From Massilia sp. PDC64 (lineage in GTDB: Bacteria; Pseudomonadota; Gammaproteobacteria; Burkholderiales; Burkholderiaceae_D), in NCBI RefSeq assembly GCF_900101265.1, contig NZ_FMZS01000009.1, positions 1 to 64,000 of the forward strand: a DNA stretch of 64,000 nucleotides. Reading direction: 5' to 3'. Of the stretch, positions 1-9,264 are shown piece after piece (the first letter of the stretch is position 1; each line of letters begins with the position of its first letter). The position numbers were made by a program, and so were the translations under genes. Under the pieces are notes generated by a model, which saw nothing but the letters and a program-made list of their open reading frames with translations, ran no database searches and had not been told where the DNA came from.

Positions 1-64
1 CCTCCTCCTTGAAAGCCTTGGAGTACTGCTTGCGCTCGGTCGAGATAGATTTGGTTTTGTCCAT
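1..64 (-). CDS. Transposase orfA, 5' end only (IS3-like, partial)
   Basis: An ATG at 64 reading leftwards off the window edge gives 21 codons, beginning MDKTKSISTERKQYSKAF. The Tyr-Ser-x-Ala-Phe-Lys segment resembles the start of the helix-turn-helix protein (orfA) of IS3-type elements, which binds the element ends. Only the N-terminus is visible, so the family is an inference. It is divergent from the RAYT gene at 214, which makes the left edge of the window rich in transposases. Confidence 0.45.
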   Translation of the reverse strand, partial: MDKTKSISTERKQYSKAFKEE

Positions 65-110
65 AGAACGTATTGTCCTCTATTTGGATGTCCACCAAAC
101 CCGGTACACC

Positions 111-123
111 TCAGAGCACTTTT
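111..123 (+). repeat. Left inverted end flanking the RAYT gene
   Basis: The motif TCAGAGCAC followed by one A/T base and TTT occurs here and, inverted, at 915-927. The two copies agree at 12 of 13 positions. They bracket the RAYT transposase, so they are candidate recognition ends of that element. The function is inferred from position only. Confidence 0.4.
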
Positions 124-213
124 TGCAGTAACGGTTCGCGCTCAATTGAGCCGTATCCATGGCTACACTCTCGGCATGGCTATGGTCGTGGTTTTCACTC
201 AACCACACCTACG

Positions 214-915
214 ATGTCACGACATAAACGCCTGATCCTGCCTGCGGTGCCGCTTCACATCATCCAGCGCGGGAACAATCGCGGACCCTGCTTTGCCCGC
301 ACCGCCGACTATCTCGTCTACTTTACTCTGCTGCGCCAATACGCGGCTGCGAACGCCTGCCATATTCACGCCTACGTCCTGATGACCAATCACGTACATT
401 TGTTGCTGTCGACAGGCAGCCGTACCGGTCCAAGTGACCTCATGCGTCGGCTCGGCCAGCATTACGTCCAGTATTTCAATCGTCAGCACGGACGCAGCGG
501 GACATTATGGGAAGGCAGATTCCGCTCCTGTCTCGTGGACACCGAACAATATCTGCTGGCCTGCCAGCGCTACATCGAACTGAACCCCGTGCGGGCACGC
601 ATGGTCAAGGCTCCGGAGGCTTATCCCTGGTCGAGCTATCGCGCGAATGCGCTGGGTGCCGACGATCCGCTGGTAACGCCGCACGCGGTGTATGCGAGTC
701 TGGGCGCGCACGACGCCAGCTGGCGCGCGGCCTATCGTCACCTGTTCCTTGAAGACTTGCCGGAACCATTGCTCGCAGAGATCCGACACGCGAGCAACAG
801 CAGCCGGCCACTCGGACCGGCATCGTTCCTTGAGGAAGTCACACATGCGTCAGGGCAGCCGCCGGTGCAGCGACGTCGTGGAAGGCCTCGCTCCGGCGAA
901 AAACAATTGTCCTGA
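214..915 (+). CDS. REP-associated tyrosine transposase (RAYT, IS200-like Y1 family)
   Basis: This 233-residue protein starts MSRHKRLILP. It carries the single-strand transposase HUH motif (N59-H60-V-H62-L-L-L) and the tyrosine region G-Q-H-Y84-V-Q-Y87-F-N. One of these tyrosines should form the covalent 5'-phosphotyrosine with single-stranded DNA. The conserved segments RGNNR, WEGRF and YIELNPVRA are typical of RAYTs, which mobilise or maintain REP-type palindromes rather than full insertion sequences. An in-frame ATG exists upstream at 73, but homology begins at 214, so the shorter start is used. The Arg-rich C-terminus is normal for the family. Short inverted repeats flank the gene. It appears intact. 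Confidence 0.9.
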   Translation: MSRHKRLILPAVPLHIIQRGNNRGPCFARTADYLVYFTLLRQYAAANACHIHAYVLMTNHVHLLLSTGSRTGPSDLMRRLGQHYVQYFNRQHGRSGTLWEGRFRSCLVDTEQYLLACQRYIELNPVRARMVKAPEAYPWSSYRANALGADDPLVTPHAVYASLGAHDASWRAAYRHLFLEDLPEPLLAEIRHASNSSRPLGPASFLEEVTHASGQPPVQRRRGRPRSGEKQLS

Positions 916-927
916 AATGTGCTCTGA
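915..927 (-). repeat. Right inverted end flanking the RAYT gene
   Basis: This is the inverted partner of the repeat at 111-123. It overlaps the RAYT stop codon and lies ten bases from the end of the oxygenase gene that runs in from the right. A following GACCCCGAATTT tail is present only on this side. Confidence 0.4.
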
Positions 928-936
928 CCCCGAATT

Positions 937-1626
937 TTAGGCGGCGTCGTGAAAGATGATCCCGAGCGTATGCCGGTGCCCGCTGCGCACGCGGCTGACA
1001 CCATGCCGCATGTTGACGCGGTAGATGCCGCGCGTGCCGTTGACGGGGCGGGTGTGCACGGGGAAGACGACGGCGTCGCCCTGCCCCAGCGGCACCACTT
1101 CGACGCGCGACTGCATGCGCGGCCGTTGTTCCGTCAGGACGAATTCGCCGCCGCTGAAATCGGCCCCGGGGCGCGACAGCAGCACGGCCACCTGCAACGG
1201 GAAGACGAACTCGCCGTACAGGTCCTGGTGCAGGCAGTTGTAGTCGCCCGCACCGTATTGCAGCAACAGGGGCGTCGGCCGCAGCTGGCCGGCCGCGTGG
1301 CAGCGCGCCAGGTAGTCGGCGTGCGCAACCGGGTAGCGTTCCTCCAGACCGAGCGCCGCCTGCCAGCGGTTGGCAATGCGCGCCAGCGGCGGGTACAGCG
1401 CCGTGCGCAGGTCCGCCAGGCCGGGCGGCAGCGGGTACGCGTAGTAGCGGTACTCGCCGCGTCCGAAGCCGTGCCGCTCCATCACGACGCGGCTGCGGAA
1501 TTGCGCGTCGTCCACGTAGCCGGCCGCATACGCGGCGCACCGGTCCGCATCCAGCAGGGACGGCAGCACGGCGCAGCCAAACGTATCCAGATCGTCGCCG
1601 ACGCGATCCCAGTCGATCTCCGTCAT
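937..1626 (-). CDS. 2OG-Fe(II) dioxygenase translationally coupled to ada
   Basis: This 229-residue protein has the iron-binding triad of 2-oxoglutarate dioxygenases: H133-x-D135 in CLHQDLYGEF and distal H208 in MRHGVS. R218 (in GHRHTLGIIFH) probably holds the 2-oxoglutarate carboxylate. The pattern matches the uncharacterised 2OG oxygenase family (COG3826-like), often found beside ada. Its ATG overlaps the ada stop codon by four bases (1623-1626), so the two proteins are probably translated together. Coupling to ada suggests a role in alkylation damage, for example oxidative demethylation as in AlkB, but it is not AlkB itself and the substrate is unknown. The TAA stop at 937-939 lies close to the RAYT element. 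Confidence 0.82.
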   Translation of the reverse strand: MTEIDWDRVGDDLDTFGCAVLPSLLDADRCAAYAAGYVDDAQFRSRVVMERHGFGRGEYRYYAYPLPPGLADLRTALYPPLARIANRWQAALGLEERYPVAHADYLARCHAAGQLRPTPLLLQYGAGDYNCLHQDLYGEFVFPLQVAVLLSRPGADFSGGEFVLTEQRPRMQSRVEVVPLGQGDAVVFPVHTRPVNGTRGIYRVNMRHGVSRVRSGHRHTLGIIFHDAA

Positions 1627-2726
1627 GCCTCCACCTCGTTGGCGGCGGCCTGGCTGGCCTCGCGCTGGAGCAGCGCGTGCTTGCGTTCGACGCCCCAGCG
1701 GTAACCGGAGATCGAGCCGTCGTTGCGCACGACGCGGTGGCAGGGAATCGCCACCGCGACCGGATTGGCGGCACAGGCCCCCGCGATGGCACGTGCGCCC
1801 TGCGGCATGCCGAGGCGCGCGGCCAGTTCGGCATAGCCGACCGTCTGCCCGGCCGGGATCTGGCGCAGTGCCTGCCACACGCGTTGCTGGAACGCGGTGC
1901 CGCGTACGTCGAGCGGCAGGTCGAGCCCGAGACGCGGCGCCTCGACGAAGGCAACGACCTGCGCCACCGTGCGTTCGAAACCGGGTTCGGCGCCGATCAG
2001 GTCGGCCTTCGGGAAGCGGTCCTGCAGGTCGCGCACGAGCGCGTCCGGATCGTCGCCCAGCAGGATGCAGCAGATGCCCTTGTCGGTCGCGGCGACGAGC
2101 AGCGCGCCCAGCGAGCACTGCGCCACGGCGAAGCGGATGGCTTCCCCGCCGCCGCCCGCGCGATAACGCTTCGGCGTCATGCCCAGCACGCCGGACGACG
2201 CGGCATAGAAGCGGCCGCTGGAATTGAAGCCGGCGTCGTAGGCGGCCGCGGTGACGGTGCCGGCCTGCGCGAGGCCCTGCTTGAGACGCTCGGCCCGACG
2301 CGCCGCCGCATAGGCCTTCGGCGTGATGCCCGTGTGTGCCTTGAAGATGCGGTGGAAGTGGAAGCGGCTCATGCCGCAGGCCGCCGCCAGGCTGGCGAGG
2401 TCCGGCTCTTCCTCGGCGGCCTCGATCAGGCGGCAGGCCTTCGCCACGGCTTCGGCCTGGCGTTCGGCCAGCGGCGGCGCGTCCGGACGGCAGCGCAGGC
2501 AGGGACGGAAGCCGGCCGCCTCGGCATCGTGCGGCGTCGCGTGAAAAGCGACGTTGGCGCGGCGCGGCGTGCGCGACGGGCACGAGGGCCGGCAGTACAC
2601 GCCCGTGCTGCGCACGGAATAATAAAACTGGCCGTCGGCCTCGCGTGCACGGGCGACGACGGCGGCCCAGCGCTCGTCGTCGGTGAGCCAGGCGGCAGCG
2701 GTTTGTGGGATGGTGGCGGTGTTCAT
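1623..2726 (-). CDS. ada: Bifunctional Ada: O6-methylguanine-DNA methyltransferase and AraC-type activator
   Basis: This 367-residue protein has the full Ada architecture. The N-terminal zinc domain has four cysteines (C45, C49, C76, C79); in Ada the first of these takes methyl groups from phosphotriesters and switches the protein to an activator. An AraC-type helix-turn-helix follows at roughly residues 95-180. The C-terminal methyltransferase carries the acceptor C329 in A-I-P-C-H-R-V-V-R. Length and spacing match E. coli Ada. The gene is first in an operon with the 2OG oxygenase and divergent from a GntR regulator. Autoregulation by methylated Ada is expected from the family; no Ada box was confirmed by eye. 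Confidence 0.95.
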   Translation of the reverse strand: MNTATIPQTAAAWLTDDERWAAVVARAREADGQFYYSVRSTGVYCRPSCPSRTPRRANVAFHATPHDAEAAGFRPCLRCRPDAPPLAERQAEAVAKACRLIEAAEEEPDLASLAAACGMSRFHFHRIFKAHTGITPKAYAAARRAERLKQGLAQAGTVTAAAYDAGFNSSGRFYAASSGVLGMTPKRYRAGGGGEAIRFAVAQCSLGALLVAATDKGICCILLGDDPDALVRDLQDRFPKADLIGAEPGFERTVAQVVAFVEAPRLGLDLPLDVRGTAFQQRVWQALRQIPAGQTVGYAELAARLGMPQGARAIAGACAANPVAVAIPCHRVVRNDGSISGYRWGVERKHALLQREASQAAANEVEA

Positions 2727-2857
2727 CTCGGTCTCCAGATTCTCGATGGCCCCATCGTAAGCGCAGGCAGGCCGGCAAACACTTCGGGTCTTGCTTTCGA
2801 ATTCGCGATGCTAGAATGTCGCCTCCCCGACGAGGTGACCAGATTCCGGAGAGTAGT

Positions 2858-3577
2858 TTGGACGAACAGATCGCGCAAGACAGCACGCCCATTTTCCAGC
2901 GTATCAAGGATTATCTGCTCGGCGAAATCGCGTCGGGCCGCTGGAAGGAAGGCGACCTGGTGCCGTCCGAGCAGGCGCTCGTGCGCCAGTTCGGCGTCTC
3001 GCGCATGACCGTCAACCGCGCCGTGCGCGAGCTGACGGCGGAACAGGTGCTCACGCGCCGCCAGGGGTCGGGCACGTATGTCGCGCCGCAGAAGTACCAG
3101 GCGACGCTGGTCGAGATCCGCAACATCGCCGACGAGGTGCGCGCCCGGGGCCACGTGCATGCGAGCCATCCGCGCCTGCTGGAACAAAGCCCGGCGGGCG
3201 AGGCGCTGGCGCGCCAGTTCGAACTGGAACCCGGCACGCCGCTGTTCCACTCGCTGATCGTGCACGACGAGAACGGCCAGCCGATCCAGGTCGAGGACCG
3301 CTGGGTCAATCCGGCCTGCGCGCCGGCCTACCTGGAGCAGGACTTCACGCGCATCACGCCCAACGAACACCTGATGGAGGCCGCGCCGCTGCAGGGCGCC
3401 ACCTACAGCATCGAAGCGCTGCCGGCGCCGCGCGAGGTGGCGGAGATGCTCGGCATCGCGCTCGGCACGTCGTGCCTCGTGCTCAAGCGCCGCACGACGT
3501 CGGGCGGCCGCGTGGCCTCGGTCGTGACGATGTGGCACCCGGGACATTTATACAAATTTACCGGCAGCGTCGGCTGA
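2858..3577 (+). CDS. GntR-family repressor of the HutC subfamily
   Basis: The protein has 239 residues from a TTG start. A winged-helix domain fills the first 75 residues (PSEQALVRQFGVSRMTVNRAVREL, RRQGSGTYV), followed by a UTRA effector domain. It strongly resembles the histidine utilisation repressor HutC, which is released by urocanate. No hut genes lie nearby, so the target is inferred. Start choice: a good ribosome site (CGGAGAG, 2847-2853) sits five bases before TTG 2858. An upstream in-frame ATG at 2816 overlaps a probable -10 box (TAGAAT, 2812-2817) and would lie before the transcription start. Confidence 0.85.
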   Translation: MDEQIAQDSTPIFQRIKDYLLGEIASGRWKEGDLVPSEQALVRQFGVSRMTVNRAVRELTAEQVLTRRQGSGTYVAPQKYQATLVEIRNIADEVRARGHVHASHPRLLEQSPAGEALARQFELEPGTPLFHSLIVHDENGQPIQVEDRWVNPACAPAYLEQDFTRITPNEHLMEAAPLQGATYSIEALPAPREVAEMLGIALGTSCLVLKRRTTSGGRVASVVTMWHPGHLYKFTGSVG

Positions 3578-3860
3578 TTTTCTGTGATAATTGGTGAGGT
3601 CAATCAGGAACCTTGAGCATGTTGAGATTTTGTACAAAGCTCACGAACACGTTCCAAAAAAATCGGTTATTATTCCGATTAAACCCCGCCTGACATCCTC
3701 TTGCAGCTCTTCCACTATTGAATATTGCTCACATTGGCACCACCTTTGTGCAGCAAGCCAGTCTGACAAGTACGGGAACCGGCTGACACTACCGAGCAGG
3801 ATCGACGAGAGTCCGAAAGACCTGCAGGCGTTAAATTGACCTACCTCTCTTGAGGAAAAC
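3578..3860. other. Intergenic region before trxA
   Basis: No convincing gene was found in these 283 bases. An open frame at 3591-3839 has no family resemblance and no ribosome site. The region is visibly more AT-rich than its surroundings and must hold the trxA promoter. A ribosome site (TTGAGGAAAAC) ends directly at the trxA ATG. Confidence 0.5.
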
Positions 3861-4187
3861 ATGAGCGAAAACATCAAACACATCAGCGATGCATCTTTCG
3901 AAACCGACGTGCTCAAATCCGAGCGCCCGGTCCTGGTCGACTTCTGGGCCGAGTGGTGCGGCCCCTGCAAGATGATCGCGCCGATCCTGGAAGAAGTCGC
4001 GAAAGAATACGATGGCAAGCTGCTGATCGCGAAGATGGACGTCGACGCGAACCAGGCCGTTCCGGCCAAATTCGGCATCCGCGGCATCCCCACGCTGATC
4101 CTGTTCAAGAACGGTGTCGCAGCGGCCCAGAAAGTCGGCGCGATGGCCAAAGGCCAGCTGACCGCTTTCATCGATAGCAACATCTGA
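3861..4187 (+). CDS. trxA: Thioredoxin 1
   Basis: This 108-residue cytoplasmic disulfide reductase has the redox centre W32-C33-G-P-C36-K in FWAEWCGPCKM and the conserved cis-proline segment GIRGIPTLILF. It reduces ribonucleotide reductase, methionine sulfoxide reductases and other targets with electrons from thioredoxin reductase. The length is exactly that of the TrxA family, and a GAGGAA ribosome site precedes the ATG. It is followed by rho in the order usual for Burkholderiales. The msrA gene at the far end of the window encodes a likely client. Confidence 0.98.
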   Translation: MSENIKHISDASFETDVLKSERPVLVDFWAEWCGPCKMIAPILEEVAKEYDGKLLIAKMDVDANQAVPAKFGIRGIPTLILFKNGVAAAQKVGAMAKGQLTAFIDSNI

Positions 4188-4198
4188 TACCATTAGGT

Positions 4199-4224
4199 GG
4201 CGGCAGCGCGCCCGCACTGCCGCC
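4199..4224 (+). other. GC-rich hairpin between trxA and rho
   Basis: An 8-bp stem GGCGGCAG/CTGCCGCC with a 10-base loop starts 11 bases after the trxA stop. There is no T-run after it, so it is not a classical intrinsic terminator. It may attenuate or stabilise the trxA transcript upstream of rho. Confidence 0.4.
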
Positions 4225-4326
4225 TGTTCCGGCCCGGGTAGACGATCGATTCCGATCCTATCCCTTTGATTAACCCACGCAGTTCCCTCCCCTACCTTTA
4301 CTTTCCCGTCACGGGACACCCGACAC

Positions 4327-5589
<1,263 letters not shown>

Positions 5590-5613
5590 CCCTCCAGCCC
5601 TGGCATCGAACGG

Positions 5614-5643
5614 AAAAGGCGAGTCGTACTCGCCTTTTTTGTT
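5614..5643 (+). terminator. Intrinsic terminator of rho
   Basis: A stem AAAGGCGAGT/ACTCGCCTTT with a 3-base loop is followed by a run of T. It lies about 25 bases after the rho stop codon. Confidence 0.9.
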
Positions 5644-5725
5644 TTATGCGCTACGATTCATCCAGGTCAAACCGAGGGGTGTGCAGGCGCGGAGAATCCG
5701 CACCAAGACAACCAAGGAGGCCAAG

Positions 5726-5995
5726 ATGATCTTCAACGAATTACGCGACGTCCCGGCGCAGCACAAGGACGCAGTGCTCGACCGCCGGCTGACGGTTCTC
5801 GAAACCCGCTTCGACACGACGCTGACCATGTTACCCAATAAAGCAGACCTGGCGGACCTGAAGGCTGAACTCAAGGCCGACATCCATGGCGAATCGGCCC
5901 ACCTGAGCAAGTGGATGGCGGCAACCGCCATCACGATGGTCATCGGCTTCGGCGGCATGATCCTCACCATGATGTCGCGCCTGCACGGCGCCTGA
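5726..5995 (+). CDS. Small coiled-coil protein with one C-terminal membrane segment
   Basis: I do not recognise a named family. The 89-residue product starts MIFNELRDVPAQHK after an excellent ribosome site (AAGGAGG, 5714-5720). Residues about 10-60 are charged and helical (RLTVLETRFDTTLTMLPNKADLADLKAEL), suggesting a short coiled coil. A hydrophobic helix (AATAITMVIGFGGMILTMM) near the C-terminus should anchor it in the inner membrane. The layout resembles small phage-type haemolysin XhlA or DUF1640-like proteins. It is monocistronic between the rho terminator and the rpmE2 promoter. Confidence 0.65.
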   Translation: MIFNELRDVPAQHKDAVLDRRLTVLETRFDTTLTMLPNKADLADLKAELKADIHGESAHLSKWMAATAITMVIGFGGMILTMMSRLHGA

Positions 5996-6016
5996 ACGGT
6001 GCAGAAACTGCAACGG

Positions 6017-6045
6017 TTGCCTTGGGTGCTGGGCTGGCTTATAAT
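6017..6045 (+). promoter_or_regulatory. Sigma-70 type promoter of rpmE2
   Basis: TTGCCT at 6017-6022 and TATAAT at 6040-6045 are separated by exactly 17 bases. The start of transcription should fall about 100 bases before the rpmE2 ATG. Confidence 0.75.
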
Positions 6046-6148
6046 CGCCGGTTCCGTATCCAACCCTGGCAAGTGATCGGCAATCGGGTCAAGAAGCAGG
6101 TCGACCGACGAAGTGCCGTTTGGCTACCAACTTAACCGAGGCAAAACC

Positions 6149-6418
6149 ATGAAGACCGATATCCATCCGGATTACCGCGAAGTCGTGTTCCACGACCTGT
6201 CCTGCGATTTCAAATTCATCACCCGTTCGACCATCGCTACCCGCGAAACCATCAATTTCGAAGGTAAAGAGTATCCACTGGTCAAGATCGAGGTGTCCGC
6301 TGAATCGCACCCGTTCTTTACCGGCAAGCACAAGATCGTCGACACCGCTGGCCGCGTTGAAAAATTCCGCCAGAAGTTCGGCTCGGTCGGTTCGAAGACC
6401 AGCGTCGCCAACGGCTAA
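6149..6418 (+). CDS. rpmE2: Ribosomal protein L31, type B
   Basis: This 89-residue large-subunit protein starts MKTDIHPDYREVVFHD and contains SHPFFTGKHKIVDTAGRVEKF, the signature of the B type. The zinc-binding cysteine pairs of the A-type protein are absent, as expected for the zinc-independent paralogue that replaces L31 when zinc is scarce in other bacteria. A possible GTG start 36 bases upstream is rejected because family homology begins at MKTD. It is a single-gene unit with its own promoter and terminator. Confidence 0.96.
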   Translation: MKTDIHPDYREVVFHDLSCDFKFITRSTIATRETINFEGKEYPLVKIEVSAESHPFFTGKHKIVDTAGRVEKFRQKFGSVGSKTSVANG

Positions 6419-6461
6419 GTCCCCGACGAGCGAACACCCGGGAAGCCTTCGGGCTTCCAAG

Positions 6462-6489
6462 AAGGAAGCCCAGGGGCTTCCTTTTTTTT
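6462..6489 (+). terminator. Intrinsic terminator of rpmE2
   Basis: A stem GGAAGCC/GGCTTCC is followed by eight T. Just upstream a second hairpin (GGAAGCC-TTC-GGGCTTCC, 6441-6458) uses the same arm sequence, so the two stems could compete. Confidence 0.85.
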
Positions 6490-6599
6490 CGCCGTCGCCC
6501 ACCCGCGTTACGCCTCGTAGCAATACCACCCGCGACGCTTTGCCACGGTCCCCTTATACTACGCGACATTAATTTATTGCATTACTTCGCGCGCTATCG

Positions 6600-8360
6600 A
6601 TGAAACCCGTCCGCCTCCCCGCCGCCGCCACCCTCGCGCTGCCACGCTGGGCTTTGTACGCACTCGGCCTGTTGTACATCCTGCCGGGCCTGATCGGGCG
6701 CGATCCGTGGAAGGATGACGCCGCCAGCTTCGGCATCATGTGGACGATGGCGCACGGCGGCATCCAGGACTGGCTGATGCCGCACATCGCCGGCCTGCCC
6801 GCACCCGAGGAAGGGCCGCTGGCGTTCTGGCTCGGGGCGCTGTGCATCAAACTGTTCGGCTGGCTCGTGGGCGACGTGCTCGGGGCGCGCATCTCGACCA
6901 TCGGCATCTTCGTGCTGGGCACGGTATCGCTGTGGCACACGGCATTCCACCTGGGCCGGCGCTCGGAGGCGCAACCTCTGCGCCTGGCGTTCGGCGGCCA
7001 GCCCGAGCCGGACGATTACGGCCGCACGCTGGCCGACACGGCCGTCCTGATCTACCTCGGCTGCCTGGGCCTGCTGTTGCACAGCCACGAGACGCTGGCC
7101 GTCACCCTGCAGGGCGCGCTGCTGTCCTGGTTCCTGTTCCGCTCGGTGCGCTACATCGAGGACAGCACGCCCCGCAACGCCGTCCTCGTCGGCACCGCGC
7201 TGGGCCTCATCACGTTGACGCGCGGCTTCGCGCCGCCGCTGGCCCTGCTGGCCGCCCTCTACCTGTGCATCCGCTTCCTCAAGCTGCCGTCGGCACACCT
7301 GCTCCGCCATCTCGGCCAGGCCGCGGGCACCGCGCTGCTCATCACGCTCGTGTGGGCCATCCCGGCCACGCTGGCGCATCCCTACGGCCTGTCGCCCGTC
7401 GGCGACTGGCTGGCCTGGAATGCCGAACAGCTGAGCGTGCCGGGCTGGCATGCGATCAAGGCGTTCTTCCGCGTCGGCATCTGGTATTTCTGGCCGGCGT
7501 GGCCGTTCGCCGCCTGGGCCGCCTGGGCCTGGCGCCGCCAGCACGGCCTGCTGCACATCATCCTGCCGACGTTCTTCGTCGGTGTGCTCACACTCGTGAT
7601 CCTGTGCGACCCCATCCCGGAAAGCGGCGACCTGCTGAAACTGCTGCCGCCGATGGCGCTGATGGCCGCGTTCGGCCTGCCGACGATGAAGCGCGGCGCG
7701 ATCAATGCGATCGACTGGTTCTCCGTGATGGTGCTGACCCTGCTGGGCGGCCTCGTCTGGATGTTCTGGATCGCCAAGCTGACGGGCTGGCCCGCGCAGC
7801 TGGCCAAGAACGCCCTCAAGCTGGTCCCGGGCTTCAAGCCGGAATTCGGCATCGTCGCCTTCCTCGTGGCGGCCGCGACGACGGTCGGCTGGATCTTCCT
7901 CGTGCACTGGCGCCTGTCGCGCCAGCCGTCCGTGCTGTGGCGTGCCGTGGTGCTGTCGTCGGGCGGCCTGATCCTGCTGTGGGTCCTCCTGATGACGCTG
8001 TTCCTGCCGGACCTGAACTACGGCAAGAGCTACGCCAGCGTGGCCCAGCAGATCGCCGCGCGCCTGCCGGCCGGCGCCGACTGCATCGACACGAACGTCG
8101 GTCCGGCCCAGCGCGCGTCGTTCGCCTACTTCGGGCACCTGCCGTTCGCTCCCGTCGACGGCGGCACGTGCAGCTACATGCTGCTGCAGGACAGCGTGGG
8201 CCAGAAGGTGCCCGCCCAGTCCGGCCCGATACAGAACGGCGCGCTCGTGCGCGGCGGCGCGGCGCTGCCGTTCCGCGGCCGCGACTGGACGCTGTTGTGG
8301 GAAGGCCGCCGCCCGTCCGACCGCGACGAACGCTTCCGCCTGTACCGCCGCGTGCGCTGA
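6600..8360 (+). CDS. Membrane glycosyltransferase, GT39/ArnT-like
   Basis: The protein has 586 residues with about 11 hydrophobic segments. The first periplasmic loop carries the acidic pair W-K-D-D-A, placed as in GT39/ArnT-type enzymes, which move a sugar from an undecaprenyl-phosphate carrier onto lipid A or protein. A soluble C-terminal part (residues about 490-586) is periplasmic. The acceptor and sugar cannot be read from sequence. Its stop codon nearly meets the convergent PEP-CTERM gene (four bases apart). PEP-CTERM proteins are often glycosylated, so a link is possible but unproven. No dolichyl-mannosyl MIR domain is present. Confidence 0.8.
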   Translation: MKPVRLPAAATLALPRWALYALGLLYILPGLIGRDPWKDDAASFGIMWTMAHGGIQDWLMPHIAGLPAPEEGPLAFWLGALCIKLFGWLVGDVLGARISTIGIFVLGTVSLWHTAFHLGRRSEAQPLRLAFGGQPEPDDYGRTLADTAVLIYLGCLGLLLHSHETLAVTLQGALLSWFLFRSVRYIEDSTPRNAVLVGTALGLITLTRGFAPPLALLAALYLCIRFLKLPSAHLLRHLGQAAGTALLITLVWAIPATLAHPYGLSPVGDWLAWNAEQLSVPGWHAIKAFFRVGIWYFWPAWPFAAWAAWAWRRQHGLLHIILPTFFVGVLTLVILCDPIPESGDLLKLLPPMALMAAFGLPTMKRGAINAIDWFSVMVLTLLGGLVWMFWIAKLTGWPAQLAKNALKLVPGFKPEFGIVAFLVAAATTVGWIFLVHWRLSRQPSVLWRAVVLSSGGLILLWVLLMTLFLPDLNYGKSYASVAQQIAARLPAGADCIDTNVGPAQRASFAYFGHLPFAPVDGGTCSYMLLQDSVGQKVPAQSGPIQNGALVRGGAALPFRGRDWTLLWEGRRPSDRDERFRLYRRVR

Positions 8361-8364
8361 CCGC

Positions 8365-8979
8365 TCAACGGCGCCCGCTGCGTTTGGCCTGCACGCGCAC
8401 GCGCGCGGGCTGGCGCCGGCGCCATGCCAGCGTCGTCAACACGCCCAGGCCGGCCAGCAGCATGCCCCACGTCTGCGGCTCCGGCACCGGGGAGATCGTC
8501 AGGTCCGCCCCGAATGCCCCGCCGCCGACGCCGCGTACTTCCCCGTTTACCTGGATCGCGTAGGAACCGCTCGTCAGTCCATAGCCGGACAGCGACCAGG
8601 AATCCGGCGCATCCGCACCCGAGCCGGTCAGATCGATGCCCGCGATGGCCGTCCCCAGCATGGCCTTCGTGACCGGATCGTAGCGGTACAGGGAAAAGCC
8701 CGTGATGAGGAGGTCCTTCGTCTGCGGCGTGTTCAGGTACGACGACGTCAGCGAGGCGGCCGCATCGAACGGCGTGCCGACGTCGAACGTGAAGATATCG
8801 GTGAAGGTGCTGCCGGTGGTCGATTGCGCGAACGTATCGCCGAAATGCGCGTTGAAGCCGCCCAGGCCATCGTCCGCCGTGACGACCGGGGCCGTGCGGT
8901 TGACCGTCGCCGCCCCCGCGCCTTGCGCCATCAGGGCCGCGCCCGCGACCATGGCCAGAACGAGAGATTTGAGTTTCAT
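8365..8979 (-). CDS. FxDxF-type PEP-CTERM protein, exported
   Basis: This 204-residue protein has a signal peptide (MKLKSLVLAMVAGAALMAQGAGA) and a C-terminal sorting signal. The signal is V-P-E-P at about residue 175, then a hydrophobic helix and the basic tail WRRRQPARVRVQAKRSGRR. The motif F-T-D-I-F fits the FxDxF subgroup of exosortase substrates, which are cut after export by an EpsH/XrtA-type exosortase and delivered to the surface or matrix. No exosortase gene lies in the window. The long Arg-rich tail after the usual RRR is unusual but remains basic throughout. Confidence 0.85.
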   Translation of the reverse strand: MKLKSLVLAMVAGAALMAQGAGAATVNRTAPVVTADDGLGGFNAHFGDTFAQSTTGSTFTDIFTFDVGTPFDAAASLTSSYLNTPQTKDLLITGFSLYRYDPVTKAMLGTAIAGIDLTGSGADAPDSWSLSGYGLTSGSYAIQVNGEVRGVGGGAFGADLTISPVPEPQTWGMLLAGLGVLTTLAWRRRQPARVRVQAKRSGRR

Positions 8980-9264
8980 GATAGTTCCGTTGAGAGATTA
9001 ATCGGACTCGCTATCCAGGAGCAGGTGTCTTTACACCGATCCGTCGGAACAGCTTAAGTTGCGAAAGCCTGACTAACCGTTAGATCTCGCACAAATTTCT
9101 ATCATTTCTAGATAGAAAAGAATTTTCCAACTAGGAACTTTTAATTCCAGAACAATTCTTGCCGGAAAAAGCGAATTTGAGGGAGGTCAATCTGCCGTGG
9201 GGGCGCTTGATCAAAATGGAGTTTGTAGCCGGTCCCAGCCGTCGTCAAACGAAAGGATTTCGAC
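8980..9264. other. AT-rich divergent intergenic region
   Basis: The 285 bases between the PEP-CTERM gene and the divergent small membrane protein hold no gene. The stretch 9080-9160 is strongly AT-rich (for example TTTCTATCATTTCTAGATAG) and is the likely site of both promoters. Confidence 0.5.

Noticed and set aside
1677..3008. Long plus-strand open frame opposite ada
   Set aside because: It is antisense to a certain gene, Arg/Ala-rich, has no family motif and comes from high-GC codon bias. The same holds for similar long antisense frames at 6594-8138, 9787-11958, 36056-37231, 45565-48435, 48435-50393 and 51773-55465.
3591..3839. 82-codon frame before trxA
   Set aside because: It has no ribosome site, no family likeness and an AT-rich promoter-like composition.
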